64,000 nt of DNA, taken from Piezodorus guildinii (taxonomy: Eukaryota > Arthropoda > Insecta > Hemiptera > Pentatomidae). The stretch's first letter is position 1. Every line of letters starts with the position of its first letter. The position numbers were made by a program, and so were the translations under genes. The notes beneath the pieces are model-generated. The model was not told the DNA's origin and did not search any database. It was given only the letters and a program-made list of their open reading frames with translations. This document shows, piece after piece, positions 46,050 to 57,837 of the stretch. The stretch is from positions 86,547,021 through 86,611,020 of the forward strand of contig CM041297.1 in the NCBI GenBank assembly GCA_023052935.1, in the 5' to 3' direction.

Positions 46050-47105
46050 AAGTAATCTTACATTTGATATTTACATCCTCATTTGAATTATTTACTATAA
46101 GTGTATATTACATGTATTAATACATTTAAAACTTAAAGTCGAATAAATGTAATGTGAATAGAAAATCAATTAGCTTTAGGAAATCTGGAAATAATTTAAG
46201 GTGCTCTTTTTAGGTTTTCTAGAACATTACTACTTGAAAGAATGAATAATTGAGACGTAAATAAATAACTCAGGTTTATTATAAAAATTAACTTTGCATT
46301 AAATTAAATGAAATTTCTAATATGAACAGAAGATTGAGAATATGCTGGCAACAATTACGAGTCTTTTTTGGCACTTAGATAAATGATTAATAAATTATTT
46401 ATCCTTTAAACTCCACTAATGATCTATTTAAATTTTTGACAAAATAGATTGATCAAGAAATTCTTCAAGAAAGAAATGATTATTACAAATGTAATAATTC
46501 TTTGTTCTTACTACAACCATAAAAAATCTTAAATGCCTAGCGTAAAACAAAAAAAAAATACGAAATAATTTGATTAAACTACAGCTTTTTTTTTGAAAAA
46601 ATGTTTTTTTTTTTTTTTTAACAATAAGGATTTTAAAAATCCAAAATCATTGAAATGGAATATGTTTTAGCCGAGATCTATCCGTATGAACGTAGTAGTG
46701 ATGGTCCATTCCTTTTCACGATAAAATTATAACTAGTTCTTTATTTGTTTGCACTCGACGAAGATTTCCGAAGGGACGAGAAAAAATTGGAAAGTAATTT
46801 TGTTATTTAAATTACTATTTTGAAATAATGAACCATTTTGTAATAATTTTCAGCTTTTTTAATATTCTTTTCATTCGATTTCTGATTATAAGTAATAAAA
46901 AAAATAAATATATAAAAAATAAACTACCAATATCGTACTTAATTAGCTATATTATTATTATATTACTATAATTGTACAATTTTTAAAACTTAATAAAACA
47001 ATTTAGAATAAGCATCGTATATCTTTTGAAAAAATTATTTGTTTGATATCATAGATTTCATGAATATATAAAATAAATATTTAACATCCTTTGATATCAA
47101 CGAGG
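46050..47105. other. No gene seen; AT-rich
   Basis: T and A runs (46588-46619) and no recognised repeat. Confidence 0.5.
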
Positions 47106-47109
47106 TCCT

Positions 47110-47470
47110 ATAAACTATAAAAGGGTGACTACCTTGAAGCGGGTACATTAGTAGTCCCGCACGAAGTCAAGATTCAGATTAAATAAGAGGAAGAAGGTAT
47201 TAGCCGGTATCTTAGGCACGTAGTGAGATAAACCAAAACGGGACGATTAACCAAAATCTCCGTATCACTAATTAGTGAGAAGGCTATCACAAATTACGAT
47301 TTAGCCTAACCAAGCGCCACCTCCCACCACCCCAAAGGCCGTTATTTTGCCAAAAACCGGAGACTTAATGCTCCTCGGCTCCGTCTTATTCTCCAAGGAT
47401 TAAGCGGCCTATAAGCCCTTTTAATTTATTTATTTTTAATTAAATTTTTAATTAAGATACACCCATTTCA
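47110..47470. other. GC-richer island
   Basis: Contains 'actaattagtgag' (palindromic ctaattag) and 'gacgattaacc'. No ORF. Island series. Confidence 0.35.
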
Positions 47471-48026
47471 TCAGGGGCCGGCAAGACGTTTAGTCTAGCC
47501 ACCAGAGCTTCTCACTTCGAACTTCCAGCAAAAAAATACTGATTTTTTTTAATACTTCCTCCTCATTTTTTTTATTTTCCTAATTAAATTGTTTAATAAA
47601 AGGATATCTCCTTGATTGTAAAACATTGCTTAATAAGCCTGATAATATTTCCTCCTTCTTTATTATTGGATTCATTAATTTCGGAATTCAAAATATTGAA
47701 ATTTTAAAATAATTTTGTTTACGATTAGAGAAAATGCAAGCTTGCCTCTTAAGTAAAAAAAAAAATGGTGCGCGTTACATGCGAAATCCACTTATCTTCG
47801 TTGTCACCTCGAATAATCCACTTACCTCGATAAAATCAATTTAAGAAGTTTCAAATGAAATAAAGATGAAAAAAAAATTACATAGGGTTTTGATAGAAAT
47901 AATCTATTATATTATTATCTGCAACAATAAGTTTGTTTTATCAGCTTTCTATCAATCTCCATTACCTTTTACAACTTTGTATAAAACATTATACAAAATA
48001 TCTAATCTAAAATATAAAATATTTTA

Positions 48027-48288
48027 GGAATCACTTGTAGCTGGGTGGCTAGCGTAACAGCCTCCCATGCTGAAGGTCACGGGTTCAAACCCGCAGGTGG
48101 TCCTAGGATTTTTTAATGGGAGTAAAAAATCCTTAGTCCTTCGAAGGTGGTCCCGAGCCGGTGCGATGTCAGGTACTCGTTAAAGATCCCTGTCCTAATA
48201 AAACCTGGATAGGCAAAATTTAGGACTCCCAGTGTAGCATCGTCTGATTAGCCATAGTAGCATAAAGTGAGGTTAAGTAAATAAACAA
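48027..48288 (+). mobile_element. SINE-1 copy
   Basis: 'ggaatcacttgtagctggg', A box 'tggctagcgtaac', B box 'gggttcaaacccg', with about 15-20 bases missing from the middle. The flanking duplication taaaatatttta / taaaatattatta is imperfect. Confidence 0.83.
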
Positions 48289-48733
48289 TAAAATATTATT
48301 ATAAAATCTTTATCTTTCAAACAGTATATTAAAAAACTGCATTACTGTTCTTATGTTCAAAACTACAAAAATGTACATTAAAGAAATATTTTTGCTATTT
48401 CCTCCTTTAGTTATCAAATTCTTTCAAATTTATATTTTTATGATGGCTAATAAGATGGTATGAATAATGTTTTTGAATCTACAAATTAAAGGTAGACGAA
48501 GAAAATTTGCAATATTGCCTCTAGCCCAGCCACACTACATGAAACATCTCATCCAAAACATAAACCTATCTCACGCATATGCGTTTTCAATGTATGCAAT
48601 TTCACTTTTATACAATTTACCGTTTTTGAGCTAGACTGAACACATACTAACAGACCTTTTTGCGTCACTTGGTTATATGGACTCATGGGACGTGTGAAAA
48701 ATTCGAATATATTTACAATCTAAATACTTCTTA

Positions 48734-49550
48734 TATCCGTCCATAATGATCCAACTACTGCATCCCAAACCCTTCAGTACCACATCAATGCTATAGAAGA
48801 ATGGTGTTAAAATTGGAGGATTAAAATAAATCCCAACAAATCCCACCAAATCACCTTTACCCTTCGTCGCAAACCGATGACTTCCGGCCCTCCAGTATCC
48901 TCTAATAACATTACCCTTACTTCTTTAGAACAAATCCGATACCTAGGTCTCCATCTTGACAAGCGCCTTACTTGGAATCCTCACACAAGACTGAAACGAC
49001 AAGAAACTGCTCGAAGATATCGATTACTACAACACTTACTAGACAAACGTTCAAAACTTCCAGTACATTACAAAAGACTCATCTACATCACAATTATCAG
49101 ACCTATTTGGACATATGGAATCGAGCTTTGGGGCTCTAATAAACCATCGAATTCCTCCCGCATCCAGTCCTTACAATCCAAAATCCTTCGCAAAATCGTG
49201 AATGCTCCTTATTTTGTCACAAATCAACTCCTCTATAATGACCTAAACATCCCGTTTGTTGCAGACATAGCCCGTGATAGATACTCCTCTTTCCATTCTA
49301 AACTCTCTGCCCATACAGACCCACTTGTCCGTAATTTATCTTCCTCAGATATCCCTGATAACCCTCCAAGGCGACTGAAAAGAAGGTGGCCTCGGGACGT
49401 ACTGTCTTAAAATAGTTAGTGAAGTGCTACCACTGGGTGGTTCTTTCTCAAGACATTTTCATGACTTTTTATATTCAGTCTACATATTTACTTATTGTAT
49501 TCTTTAGTACAGTTGTAAATTACTATAAATAAATAAAATAAAAAAAATAA
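48734..49550 (+). mobile_element. 5'-truncated Jockey LINE with 12-bp TSD
   Basis: TSD aaatacttctta at 48722-48733 and 49551-49562. The ORF2 tail enters at 'ASQTLQYHINAIEEWC', hits one stop, and is then open to 49410: 'FTLRRKPMTSGPPVSSNNIT', 'RYLGLHLDKRLTWNPHTRLK', 'PIWTYGIELWGSNKPSN', 'YNDLNIPFVADIARDRY', 'PPRRLKRRWPRDVLS'. A 3'UTR of about 140 bp and an A-rich tail follow. Least decayed of the truncated copies; inserted in RepA. Confidence 0.9.
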
Positions 49551-49914
49551 AAATACTTCTTACAGTATATTCCACACACACACACACATATATACAAGTG
49601 AAAGTAAAAATAATTTAGGTTAAAAAAAAATTCTACTTTTGAATGTCCAGGTTATTTGTTTACCTACATAAAAAAATCCTCCCTTGAGAAAGCCATAGAA
49701 TATACCTGAACAAGCGAAATCATTGAAGAAACGGTTGATAGTGGCTAAATAGACGACGGTAAAGAGCGCGCGTTTTGAAAAACGTATCTTTTATTTAATA
49801 ATTTTGTATTAAAATGATTGAAAATGTTTTATAAGTAATGTAATTCTGAACTTTTGTTGAGAAATAATTGTTTACAAGTTTTTCAATAATAATAAGAAAT
49901 ATTAGTTAAATGCA

Positions 49915-50775
49915 AGATATCAGAAAAAATAAGTTTTTATCTTTTATTTTTCACTTTTTTTCCACCTCTTTAAAAAAATTTGAATAAATTCCTGTGTATA
50001 AAGGAGTATAAAAGACATTTCCTGAAGAAAATCGGTGACGAACACTTTTAAAAAAGGTTAAAAGAATAAATATTTTGATTTTATCTTTCCGCTAAAAATT
50101 ATTTTTTCGTTTTAGAGTCATAATTATATCATTTTTTCATTCATTTAACTCCTAACAATAAGAGAAAAAATCATCATTAATTAATTTCAAATTTTATTAT
50201 TAAAAAAAAATTGGAAAAAATAAGTTTTTTACTTTTTCTTTTTCATTTTTTTCTACCTCTTTAAAAAATTCGAATAAATTCCTGTGTATAAAGGAGTATA
50301 AAAGACATTTCCTAAAGAAAATCGGAGACGAACACTTTTCAAAAAGGTCAAAAGAATACATATTTTGATTTTATCTCTTCCGCTAAAAATTATTTTTTCG
50401 TTTTAGAGTCATATCACTTTTTCATTCATTTAACTCCTAAAAATAAGAGAAAAAATCATCATTAATTAATTTCAAATTTTATTATTAAAAAAAAAAATGG
50501 AAAAAATAAGTTTTTATTTTTTCTTTTTCATTTTTTCTACCTCTTTGAAAAATTCGAATAAATTCCTGTGTATAAAGAAGTATAAAAGACATTTCCTGAA
50601 GAAAATCGGAGACGAACACTTTTCAAAAATGTTAAATGATTACATATTTTGATTTTATCTCTTCCGCTAAAAATTATTTTTTCGTTTTAGAGTCATAATG
50701 ATATCATTTTTTCATTCATTTAACTCCTAACAATAAGAGAAAAAATCATCATTAATTAATTTCAAAAATAAAAAA
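49915..50775. repeat. Tandem repeat, about 290-bp unit, nearly three copies
   Basis: The marker cctgtgtataaagga/gaag recurs at 49991, 50281 and 50565, giving periods of 290 and 284. Each unit is AT-rich, ordered 'acatttcctgaagaaaatcg', 'gacgaacactttt', 'ccgctaaaaattatttttt', 'tcatcattaattaatttc'. Units are about 95% alike by eye. No coding frame; satellite-like. Confidence 0.9.
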
Positions 50776-51295
50776 AAATTAAAAAAAAGAATTTTTTAAG
50801 AAAATCTCGAAAACCATTTGAATTAACAAGCCAAAAGTTTAGATGAATTATGTTTATTCGGCACTAAATTGATGCTCTATGTTTGAGTAAAAAAAGCTGC
50901 GGGGGCAGATTTAGCATCCTTAGCCTATACCCTTTATATTCATGTATAATAGCCCATCACCGCAGCTAAGTTTTAAACCCTATTTGTCTGACATTTCTTC
51001 ACAGATAACCATTTTCATTTTCCATTTTTTTTTCTTACTTTAATTCCCTATCAAATAACACTGAGTAGGCTTGGTATGTATATATTTGTGCTGAGTGCAG
51101 TCGGATTTTATGTATCTTGAAATATAAGACCTCTAACTTTTGGTGGGGTAAATTTTTTTTTTCAATTACAAAGGATCATTATTGAAAATAACAAAACCAA
51201 AGATATAACTATAGAATAAGAAAAATTGTCTTTAAATAATGTTAGCAATACATATTCTCACGCTGTAATTTTGTAAGTTGTATGTAACACACCCA
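50776..51295. other. No gene seen
   Basis: AT-rich, no recognised repeat. Confidence 0.5.
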
Positions 51296-52312
51296 AAGGT
51301 AACTCTAGCGCGAAAATGAAAAAGTACGGAACTGAAATTTCATATTTAAGACTACTACACGCCCGAGGTGTTACATCAACTTTTTCACTGAAATCCGCTG
51401 ACTGGAAGTTCTACTTTGTCCGAAGCATTTAGCACTTTTTTAAGATTTTCTCGAAAACGGCGAAAACGATTATGATTAAACTTGTTATATCGATGTAGAA
51501 TTTAATGGGCTTTAATACCGTGTAGGATTCATTCTAATTTAAATAGTCTGACGAGGCTTTAATGTAGATATTTTAAACATTCTTCTCCTAAAGTACCATT
51601 AATTTTGTTGATTCTATAAAAATAACTATATTATCTTGTTACCACTGCTGAAAAACAGGTAAATGTATAAATTGAATGAATTAGATACCCAACGAAAGGA
51701 GAAAACAGAAAAATATTTTTCTAAAGCAATTTTTCGTTTTTGAACATAAGAACAGTAATATGCATGTATGATATACCGTTGGAAAGCTAAAGATTTTAGA
51801 AAAAATATTATCTCATACATAAGCTTTTAAATTTTCATAGGTTTCATTCTAATATAAATAGTGTGACGGGGCTTAAATGTAGATATTTTAAACATTCTTC
51901 CTTTAAACCACCTTTAATTTTGTATAATCTATAAAAAAAAGCATATCATCTTATTACCATTGATAAAAAACAGGTAGATATATAAGTTAAACGAATCCGA
52001 TATCCAACTAAAGGAAAAAACTGAGAAAATATTTTTTGATGCAATTGTATCACCGCTTGGTCACTGGATGGCGCTGTCATCGCTACTATTACTACTATAC
52101 TTGGAGTAGTGTCTAACACGAAGTGATGCTTAAACCTTACTGAGCTTCATAGATAATACTGTAGCATATTATTTAATAAAACACATCTTTCTATAAAAAT
52201 GAAATGTAAATAATTCTTCAACAATTTATTTTAATTTCTGAATTTGTTTAAAAATTCTAAAATTGATATTAATAACAGAGATAAGTGAAAGTCGGGTGTT
52301 GCGCGCACCAGA
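51296..52312 (+). repeat. RepA copy with an internal direct duplication
   Basis: Plus copy from 'aactctagcgcgaaaatga' to 'gataagtgaaagtcgggtg' and 'ttgcgcgcacc'. The block beginning 'ttcattctaatttaaatagt' (about 51530) recurs from about 51840 to 52045, so about 200 bp is present twice. No coding frame. Confidence 0.66.
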
Positions 52313-52329
52313 TTTTTATACTGGTTATG

Positions 52330-52930
52330 GGAACAAATAAATATCTGAAACGGATAAGATAGTTCTGAACTATGAGCCCCGTAAGAGCTCAATCGAGCAC
52401 ACCCTATGTGGAAATGCGCCCTGACCGCAGCGGGAATCCAGTCAGGGTAATATCTGCTCCGAGCTTTTAAAAACAGTCCTTCTGCTTTTTTTTAATTAGT
52501 TTTTATCTGGTGATGTATGTTGCTGTAAAAAGTATCTCATTAAACGCATTTTTTTTTTTTTTTTTTTTTTACTGTACACTCTTAAAGCGCTTGAATTTAT
52601 CGTGTGTATATATATTTTGTTGTTTTTTTGCCGGACAACACCTGCCTTTGTCGCAATTGAATGTGGCCTGCGGAGTGAGGGGGGGGAGGTAGAAGTGGGG
52701 ATTGTTATTTTAATTAAAAATAATGACCGGGCTATTTTACGGCATGTGCGAGAGTATAGGTCGCCAGCTTATGACAGACTGTACGGGCATCTGTGTCTGC
52801 TTGCCTCAGCGCAGATACCATCATAACGAAAACCGGCCGTTGAAAATATGGTTTCGGCTATTCGGAATTGTGCGATATTTCCCCTCTGCCCCTTTATTTA
52901 ATTGTTTCTCATCCAGCGATATTAGAGTAT
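52330..52930. other. Mixed island with poly(T) run
   Basis: GC-richer parts at 52370-52460 and 52620-52900, with a T run at 52549-52570 between. Overlapping 60-74-codon frames show no domain. Weaker member of the island series. Confidence 0.3.
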
Positions 52931-53890
52931 TGACGTATGTATAAAATTTATGACTATGGATATGGAAAGCAAGGTTTAGTTATAGCAGGGTTGATAACTT
53001 TCAATTTTAAAATTAAATACAATGTATGCCTATTTATTTATTTACTCGACGTCTTCCTGTTGGTTTCTCGACCAATTAGATTTTATTCAAATTTAGAATA
53101 TAATACAGTATTTAGATTTTATTCTGGGACTTAGTCACTTAAACATGTTACCAGTAAAGATAACACACCTAACCTTATCATATGTATCAAACCTTAAATA
53201 TTGAAAAGTATAAAAGACAAGTAGAAGTGTTGCCAAACTAGAGCCAGTAAGATTCTTAGAAGGGCGGTGCAAAAAATATACACCCCGCCAATCCTAGTGC
53301 AGGGAGAGCCATATACGGAGGAGTCAGAGAGAATATCTTGAACAGGACACATATCCGGAAGCCTCCGACAGCATTTAATCTTTTTTAGTCAAGTAATTTA
53401 TACAGTCCCTTGATCTTATAATGTATTATCTGTCTCTTAATAAACCATTTATTTATTCGTTAATGTTTCTCAATAAATTGGATAACATATATCCCTTTGG
53501 AAAGGTTTCCAATTATATTTCCTTAGTTTAACCCATGTTTTAAATTAGTATAATCATCGCACATGATACATTAAAAAAGGCAATTATTAAAAATCTTTAT
53601 CATTTACACAGGTGAAAAAGTTACATAAATTTAATCAAAATAAAAAAAAAATTAATAAATAAAGCAATAGAATAACAAGATAAAAACAAATCATTAAAAG
53701 AAAAAAAAAAAAGAAAATATTAGGTCATTAAAAAGATTGATTACTTTCTATCAGGAATCTATTTTAAAATTAACAAGACTCTATTTTGGGGTAATAGATG
53801 TAGGAAGAAGCATGATGCATATTGTAAGGAATGAAATTCCAAAGTTCGACTTACTTTAAACCAGGTTATATATTTAAGGTTTTTGTCAAC
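52931..53890. other. No gene seen
   Basis: 53235-53400 is less AT-rich ('gggcggtgcaaaaaatatac') and ends near aataaa, so it could be a retroposon end, but no family is recognised. Confidence 0.4.
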
Positions 53891-53894
53891 ATTA

Positions 53895-53962
53895 CCTAAA
53901 AGCTCTTAAATTGATTTTTACAACCGAGGTAAGTAAAATTCGTGTGTTGCGCGCAACATATT
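53895..53962 (+). repeat. RepA terminal fragment
   Basis: 'ccgaggtaagtaaaattcg' and 'tgtgttgcgcgcaaca' match the RepA 3' end. Confidence 0.55.
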
Positions 53963-54149
53963 AGTTATATTTCATGACCTGATCTGGATCAATTAGCTTA
54001 GGTATGGAATGGTGAAGGAAAATTAAAAAAACATTCAAATTTTAGGTTGATTAATTATATTTATCAACAGTATGGTTTTATTACTCATCGATCTTAGTAG
54101 ATTAATCAATACATACCCATAAAATAGTAATAACATAGGGTTTGGAAAC

Positions 54150-54416
54150 TATACCACTGAAAAAGAAACAGGTAAATATAAAAGTTGAATGAATTTGATA
54201 CATAACTAAAAGAGGAAACTGAAAAAATTGTTTTTTAATGCATTGTTTTGTTTTTTAACATAAGAACTTTTTTTAATAAAACACATGTTTCTATAGAAAT
54301 TTAATTTATTTTATTCTTTAATGGTTTCACTAATTTTTATTTCAGACTGAAGTTGAAAATTTTTTAATGTATTTTTAAATCGGAAGTAAGTAAAAGTCGT
54401 GTGTTGCCCGCACTAG
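54150..54416 (+). repeat. RepA 3' part with internal deletion
   Basis: Has 'acaggtaaatataaaagttg', 'aaaacacatgtttctataga' and 'aagtaaaagtcgtgtgttg' in RepA order, but much shorter between them than in the 31-kb copy. Confidence 0.58.
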
Positions 54417-54479
54417 ATTTTTTACTTTAATACTATTATCTTGTATACCTAAACGTCGGTATACCATTAAATAAGCTTA

Positions 54480-54790
54480 ACCGATTTCTCCATCATATTC
54501 TGAGCCTTTCGCCGTTCCCAGAGACTGTTGACGGGATGACCCGGTCCAGTCGAAGACGTTGAGGGTAATGGGAGACGATGGACGGGACTAATTGATGATT
54601 AGCTAGAGTGAGCTCATTACTCATTAGCCGGGTCGTCAAAGCCGCCTTATTACCGCCGGTTAATGTTTCATCCCTCTTCAATAATCAGTCCCGTCCACTT
54701 AATCAGTTATCGATCTCATCCTGGTGTCTGTCCTCCCTCCCAGGGCGGTAGGTACAGGCTGGGAGTGGCAGGGTATCAGCAAAAAGAGTC
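54480..54790. other. GC-rich island
   Basis: 'gggactaattgatgattagc', 'cattagccgggtcgtcaaag' and 'ttaccgccggttaatg'. ATTA-rich and GC-rich at once. Candidate enhancer-like element by inference. Confidence 0.4.
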
Positions 54791-54825
54791 CTTTGAACAC
54801 TAACTAGTGGATACATTCGAGAACA

Positions 54826-54893
54826 AAAAATCTGGTCCGCACAACACACGATTTTTACATCCCTCCGTTTTAAAAATCAATTTAAGTTAGAGT
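54826..54893 (-). repeat. RepA terminal fragment
   Basis: 'tctggtccgcacaacacacg' and 'tttttacatccctccg' match the minus-strand RepA end. Confidence 0.55.
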
Positions 54894-55160
54894 ACTTGTT
54901 ACGCGAACAGCCCTCTATGCCCAATTTCCTGATTCATACCTGGCAGAAGCCCCTAGGAATTTTTAAAGGGAGTAAAATATCCTGGGTAATGAAATATCCT
55001 CTTTTGGAGGGGTAGTGAAATGGAGTTCCCGAGCCTCTGAAATGTCAGGTACTCGGTAAGATACCTATACTAATTAAATCTGTATATTCAAAATTTAGGA
55101 TTCCGTCTGTCTGAATCCTAATCGCCACAGCAGTTTAAAAGTAACGTTAAATGAATAAAC
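54894..55160 (+). mobile_element. Degenerate SINE-1 copy
   Basis: Recognisable by 'cctaggaatttttaaaggga', 'atgtcaggtactcgg', 'caaaatttaggattcc' and 'aacgttaaatgaataaaca'. B box lost. Oldest-looking full-length copy; it sits directly on the RepA end. Confidence 0.7.
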
Positions 55161-55344
55161 AGGTATGGATATAAATGTATTCAATATTTCTTATTTGTTG
55201 GTCACTTGGTTGATATTCGAAAAAAAAGTTTCTTATCTTCTTTTTTTTTTGGGGGAGGGGGGAGGAAGAGGATGGTAAATATCCCAATAAAAATAAAAAT
55301 AATTTTCATTTCATTAAAAAAATTTCATGAGACTTTAATTGATT

Positions 55345-55400
55345 ACAGAAGCTTGATAATGGCCCTAGAGGCTGAAACGTCTCGATGACTGGATTAAATG
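55345..55400 (+). repeat. Degenerate GAAACGT-motif element
   Basis: 'cttgataatggccctagagg' runs into 'ctgaaacgtctcgatg' and 'gattaaatgaaattg'. GGCC and GGCT can pair (with one G-U). Same layout as the motif family; boundaries unclear. Confidence 0.45.
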
Positions 55401-55504
55401 AAATTGTTATAAAAAAAATATCCAAGATTTTCTTTTGTAAAACGGCCTGATAATTATCGAACAAATGTTCATGGGATATTCGGTTTTTAAGTTAAAATTT
55501 TCCA

Positions 55505-55640
55505 CTTACGAGTTCGATTCTCGGTACCGGGGGGACTTTTATTTCGGCATTTATACCCCGCCCTCACTCCCTGTTCCGAGAAACTCCCGTTTAGCCTTCA
55601 AAGGCGAGGTAGGGGTGAACAAAAAAATAAAAAAAATAAG
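55505..55640 (+). repeat. SINE-like fragment with B-box sequence
   Basis: 'acgagttcgattctcgg' is a tRNA T-arm/B-box-like word, followed by a GC-rich body and an A-rich end near 55620. No A box found upstream; 5' truncated or worn. Confidence 0.42.
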
Positions 55641-55872
55641 TTAAAATTTTCTGATTATAAGTAAAACTACAGTATAATGATTTGTACGATTACAACTGTT
55701 TGCTGAATATTTGGGGGAGTCTATGCGAAATGCATCATCGGTTTTTTTTTTCTCTAATTTAATTTCGCTTTTGCGGTATTACTTATGCCTTATAAATCTT
55801 ATATCTATATCTTATAAAGTCAATGAATTTCCACGTTTTCGACTATTTTCTGACTCTTTAGGAGTAGATTAA

Positions 55873-56762
55873 CCTTTAACTGGTAAGGTGGAGTCTAGAG
55901 GACCCCAGGGTCTCTTTAAAATTACGTGAATCCCATTGTCCCGATCCGATCGGTTTGTGAAATTGAAATTTCCTGTCTCGACATGATTGTAATATAGCAA
56001 CCTTTTTAAGTCAGTTTTTATTCCGTATTGAGTTAGGACAGTCTTATTTGGGTCATATAGACCCCCAACTCACCATTACTGTTCGGATTTATTGAAGTGT
56101 GTTTTTCCATTTTTTGAAACAAATGTCTCGTGATCGTGTTATTTTACGCACCTTTTTAATTTTATTAAGAAGCTGGGTTCATCTTTGTTAAAGGATCCCA
56201 TGACCAGACGGTCAGAATATCCCAGACTTTTCCGGGAGCTTCGGTTTAAAGCTCACTCATTATTAGGGAAAAACCCCAGAAGAATGTAACATATAGTCAG
56301 TAGACCCCTCCGAAGAAAAGGAGATGTTATCTTTGTCCAAGAAACAACGATAGGAAGTCATCTATAGTTTTTATTAAATGTGAACGAAATATTTGTGGAC
56401 TAAGTTCGGTTTCCTATTGCAAAAACAATGCATAATTTTAGCTGTGCATACTTTCTTTACAATGTAAAAGTTTCATTTTTTTAATCATTTTACGTTTTTC
56501 TAATATAAAAAAATTTAAGATAACGACTTTTTTATATATTATTTTACAAATGTTTTCATTGCTTAGAATATAACATTAAAAATAAAAGACAAAGTACTAA
56601 TTAAATGTATTTAATAATATCAGGCATGTATTCAATTTTATAACCATCCTTCCGTATGGTACCTATTTACAAGAATAAGCAATACAAGATAAAAAAATAA
56701 AAAAGTAAATAAGATCCCCCGGCAACAATTTGGACTATAAATTTCATCTCACCAGTTAAAGG
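55873..56762 (+). mobile_element. piggyBac-like remnant with TTAA duplications
   Basis: TIR tips cctttaactggt at both ends (inverted), each directly bordered by TTAA (55869-55872 and 56763-56766), the hallmark of piggyBac insertion. 890 bp, against more than 2 kb for complete elements, so most of the transposase gene is gone. The 3' end of that gene remains. Confidence 0.88.
56307..56435 (+). pseudogene. piggyBac transposase C-terminal cysteine-rich domain
   Basis: Frame 'PPKKRRCYLCPRNNDRKSS' then 'IKCERNICGLSSVSYCKNNA' and stop (56433-56435). Cys codons at 56325, 56334, 56379, 56394 and 56418 fit the cross-brace zinc-binding pattern that ends piggyBac transposases and contacts the terminal repeats. 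The His expected in the 'C-G-x-H-S' position is Ser here. Upstream, 56200-56290 holds another short piece ('MTRRSEYPRLFRELRFKA') in a different frame. The catalytic Asp region is absent. Confidence 0.78.
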
Positions 56763-56779
56763 TTAATAATAAATTAGCA

Positions 56780-57430
56780 TACATTTTTTCTCGAATTCAC
56801 TGTTTGGTATCTGGCGGTAGTGTTAGATGTTGAGGCTCAGAATTGTTGGAAAATCTATTGCCTAACAAAAAATGCTTAGAGTAAAAGACCGAGAGAGAGG
56901 GGTGAAAGACACTAAAAAGAGATTAGGGGTGGTAGGTGGAAGACATAGAGCCCCAGTAATGATAGGAAGAGAAGACGGGCACACGTGCGCTTGAGTTAGT
57001 GTCTCCCGGCAATCAGATGCCCAACAATTAGTAGGCTAGCGTTTATTATTTTTATTGAGGGGGGCGTTCACAGATGGGCGCAATTGTTACCAATGTGTTA
57101 TCACCGGAACAGCTTTTGATTGCTCTAATACTCGCCTCGCATAATGCCCGCCCTCCTAAATCCACCGTCCTTAATTAAATTTCACTGGTCCCTCCGGCTT
57201 TTGTATTTTGTATATTGTATTTCCTATTATTGTATGTCGGGCAGTTTTCATCATAGGACCATTTCATTTTAGTCTCTACCGTAGATATTGCCGATTAAAC
57301 CTTACCATACAATCCCCGCCCTGTATAATGCCCCTTAATATGGCCCTCAGGGCGGTTTCGATAAGATATTTGATTAAATTCGTGGTACTGCAAGGTAGAA
57401 GGGCTAATGTAGTCAGCAAGCAGTAAAAAT
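56780..57430. other. GC-richer island
   Basis: Contains 'ccttaattaaatttcac' and 'gattaaaccttacc'. Frames lack domains. Directly adjoins the piggyBac end. Confidence 0.35.
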
Positions 57431-57837
57431 GTTCTCTTATAATCACTATTACGTCCTTTTAATTCTACTATCTTTCGATGACATTTTACTTCAACATTAC
57501 TTTTATGAATATATTTCTATTGATTTTTACAACTGCATATACAATATATACAACGAGTAAAAGTCCTGTGAAGATGCTATCTAGTGGTAACACTGTAATG
57601 TTTATTTCATCTGAAGGTGTCGAGGCCACCGCCTTTTGAACGCCTCAAAGGATAATCAGGAAGAGGTGGGGACGTAAGTTTACGGACAAGCGGGTTTATG
57701 TGGGCTGATAGTATGGAATGAAACAAGTTACATCGATTTTGGACTAAGTCTGCAACTAGTGGGATATTGATGGATGATTTTATTTGTAGCAAAAAAAAAA
57801 AAAAAGGAGAACTTAGGATATTTCGTAGGATTTTATA

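Larger units (their letters stand above)
47765..49612 (-). repeat. RepA copy carrying a SINE and a LINE
   Basis: Minus orientation, from 'atggtgcgcgttacatgcg' to 'acaagtgaaagtaaaaataa'. SINE-1 at 48027-48288 and a truncated LINE at 48734-49550 interrupt it; RepA resumes each time. Around 48400-48430 it shows the empty version of the mariner site filled at 27.9 kb. Confidence 0.65.

Noticed and set aside
49915..50775. CRISPR-like array
   Set aside because: Repeat units are about 290 bp, contiguous and without spacers; this is an ordinary tandem repeat in a eukaryotic context.
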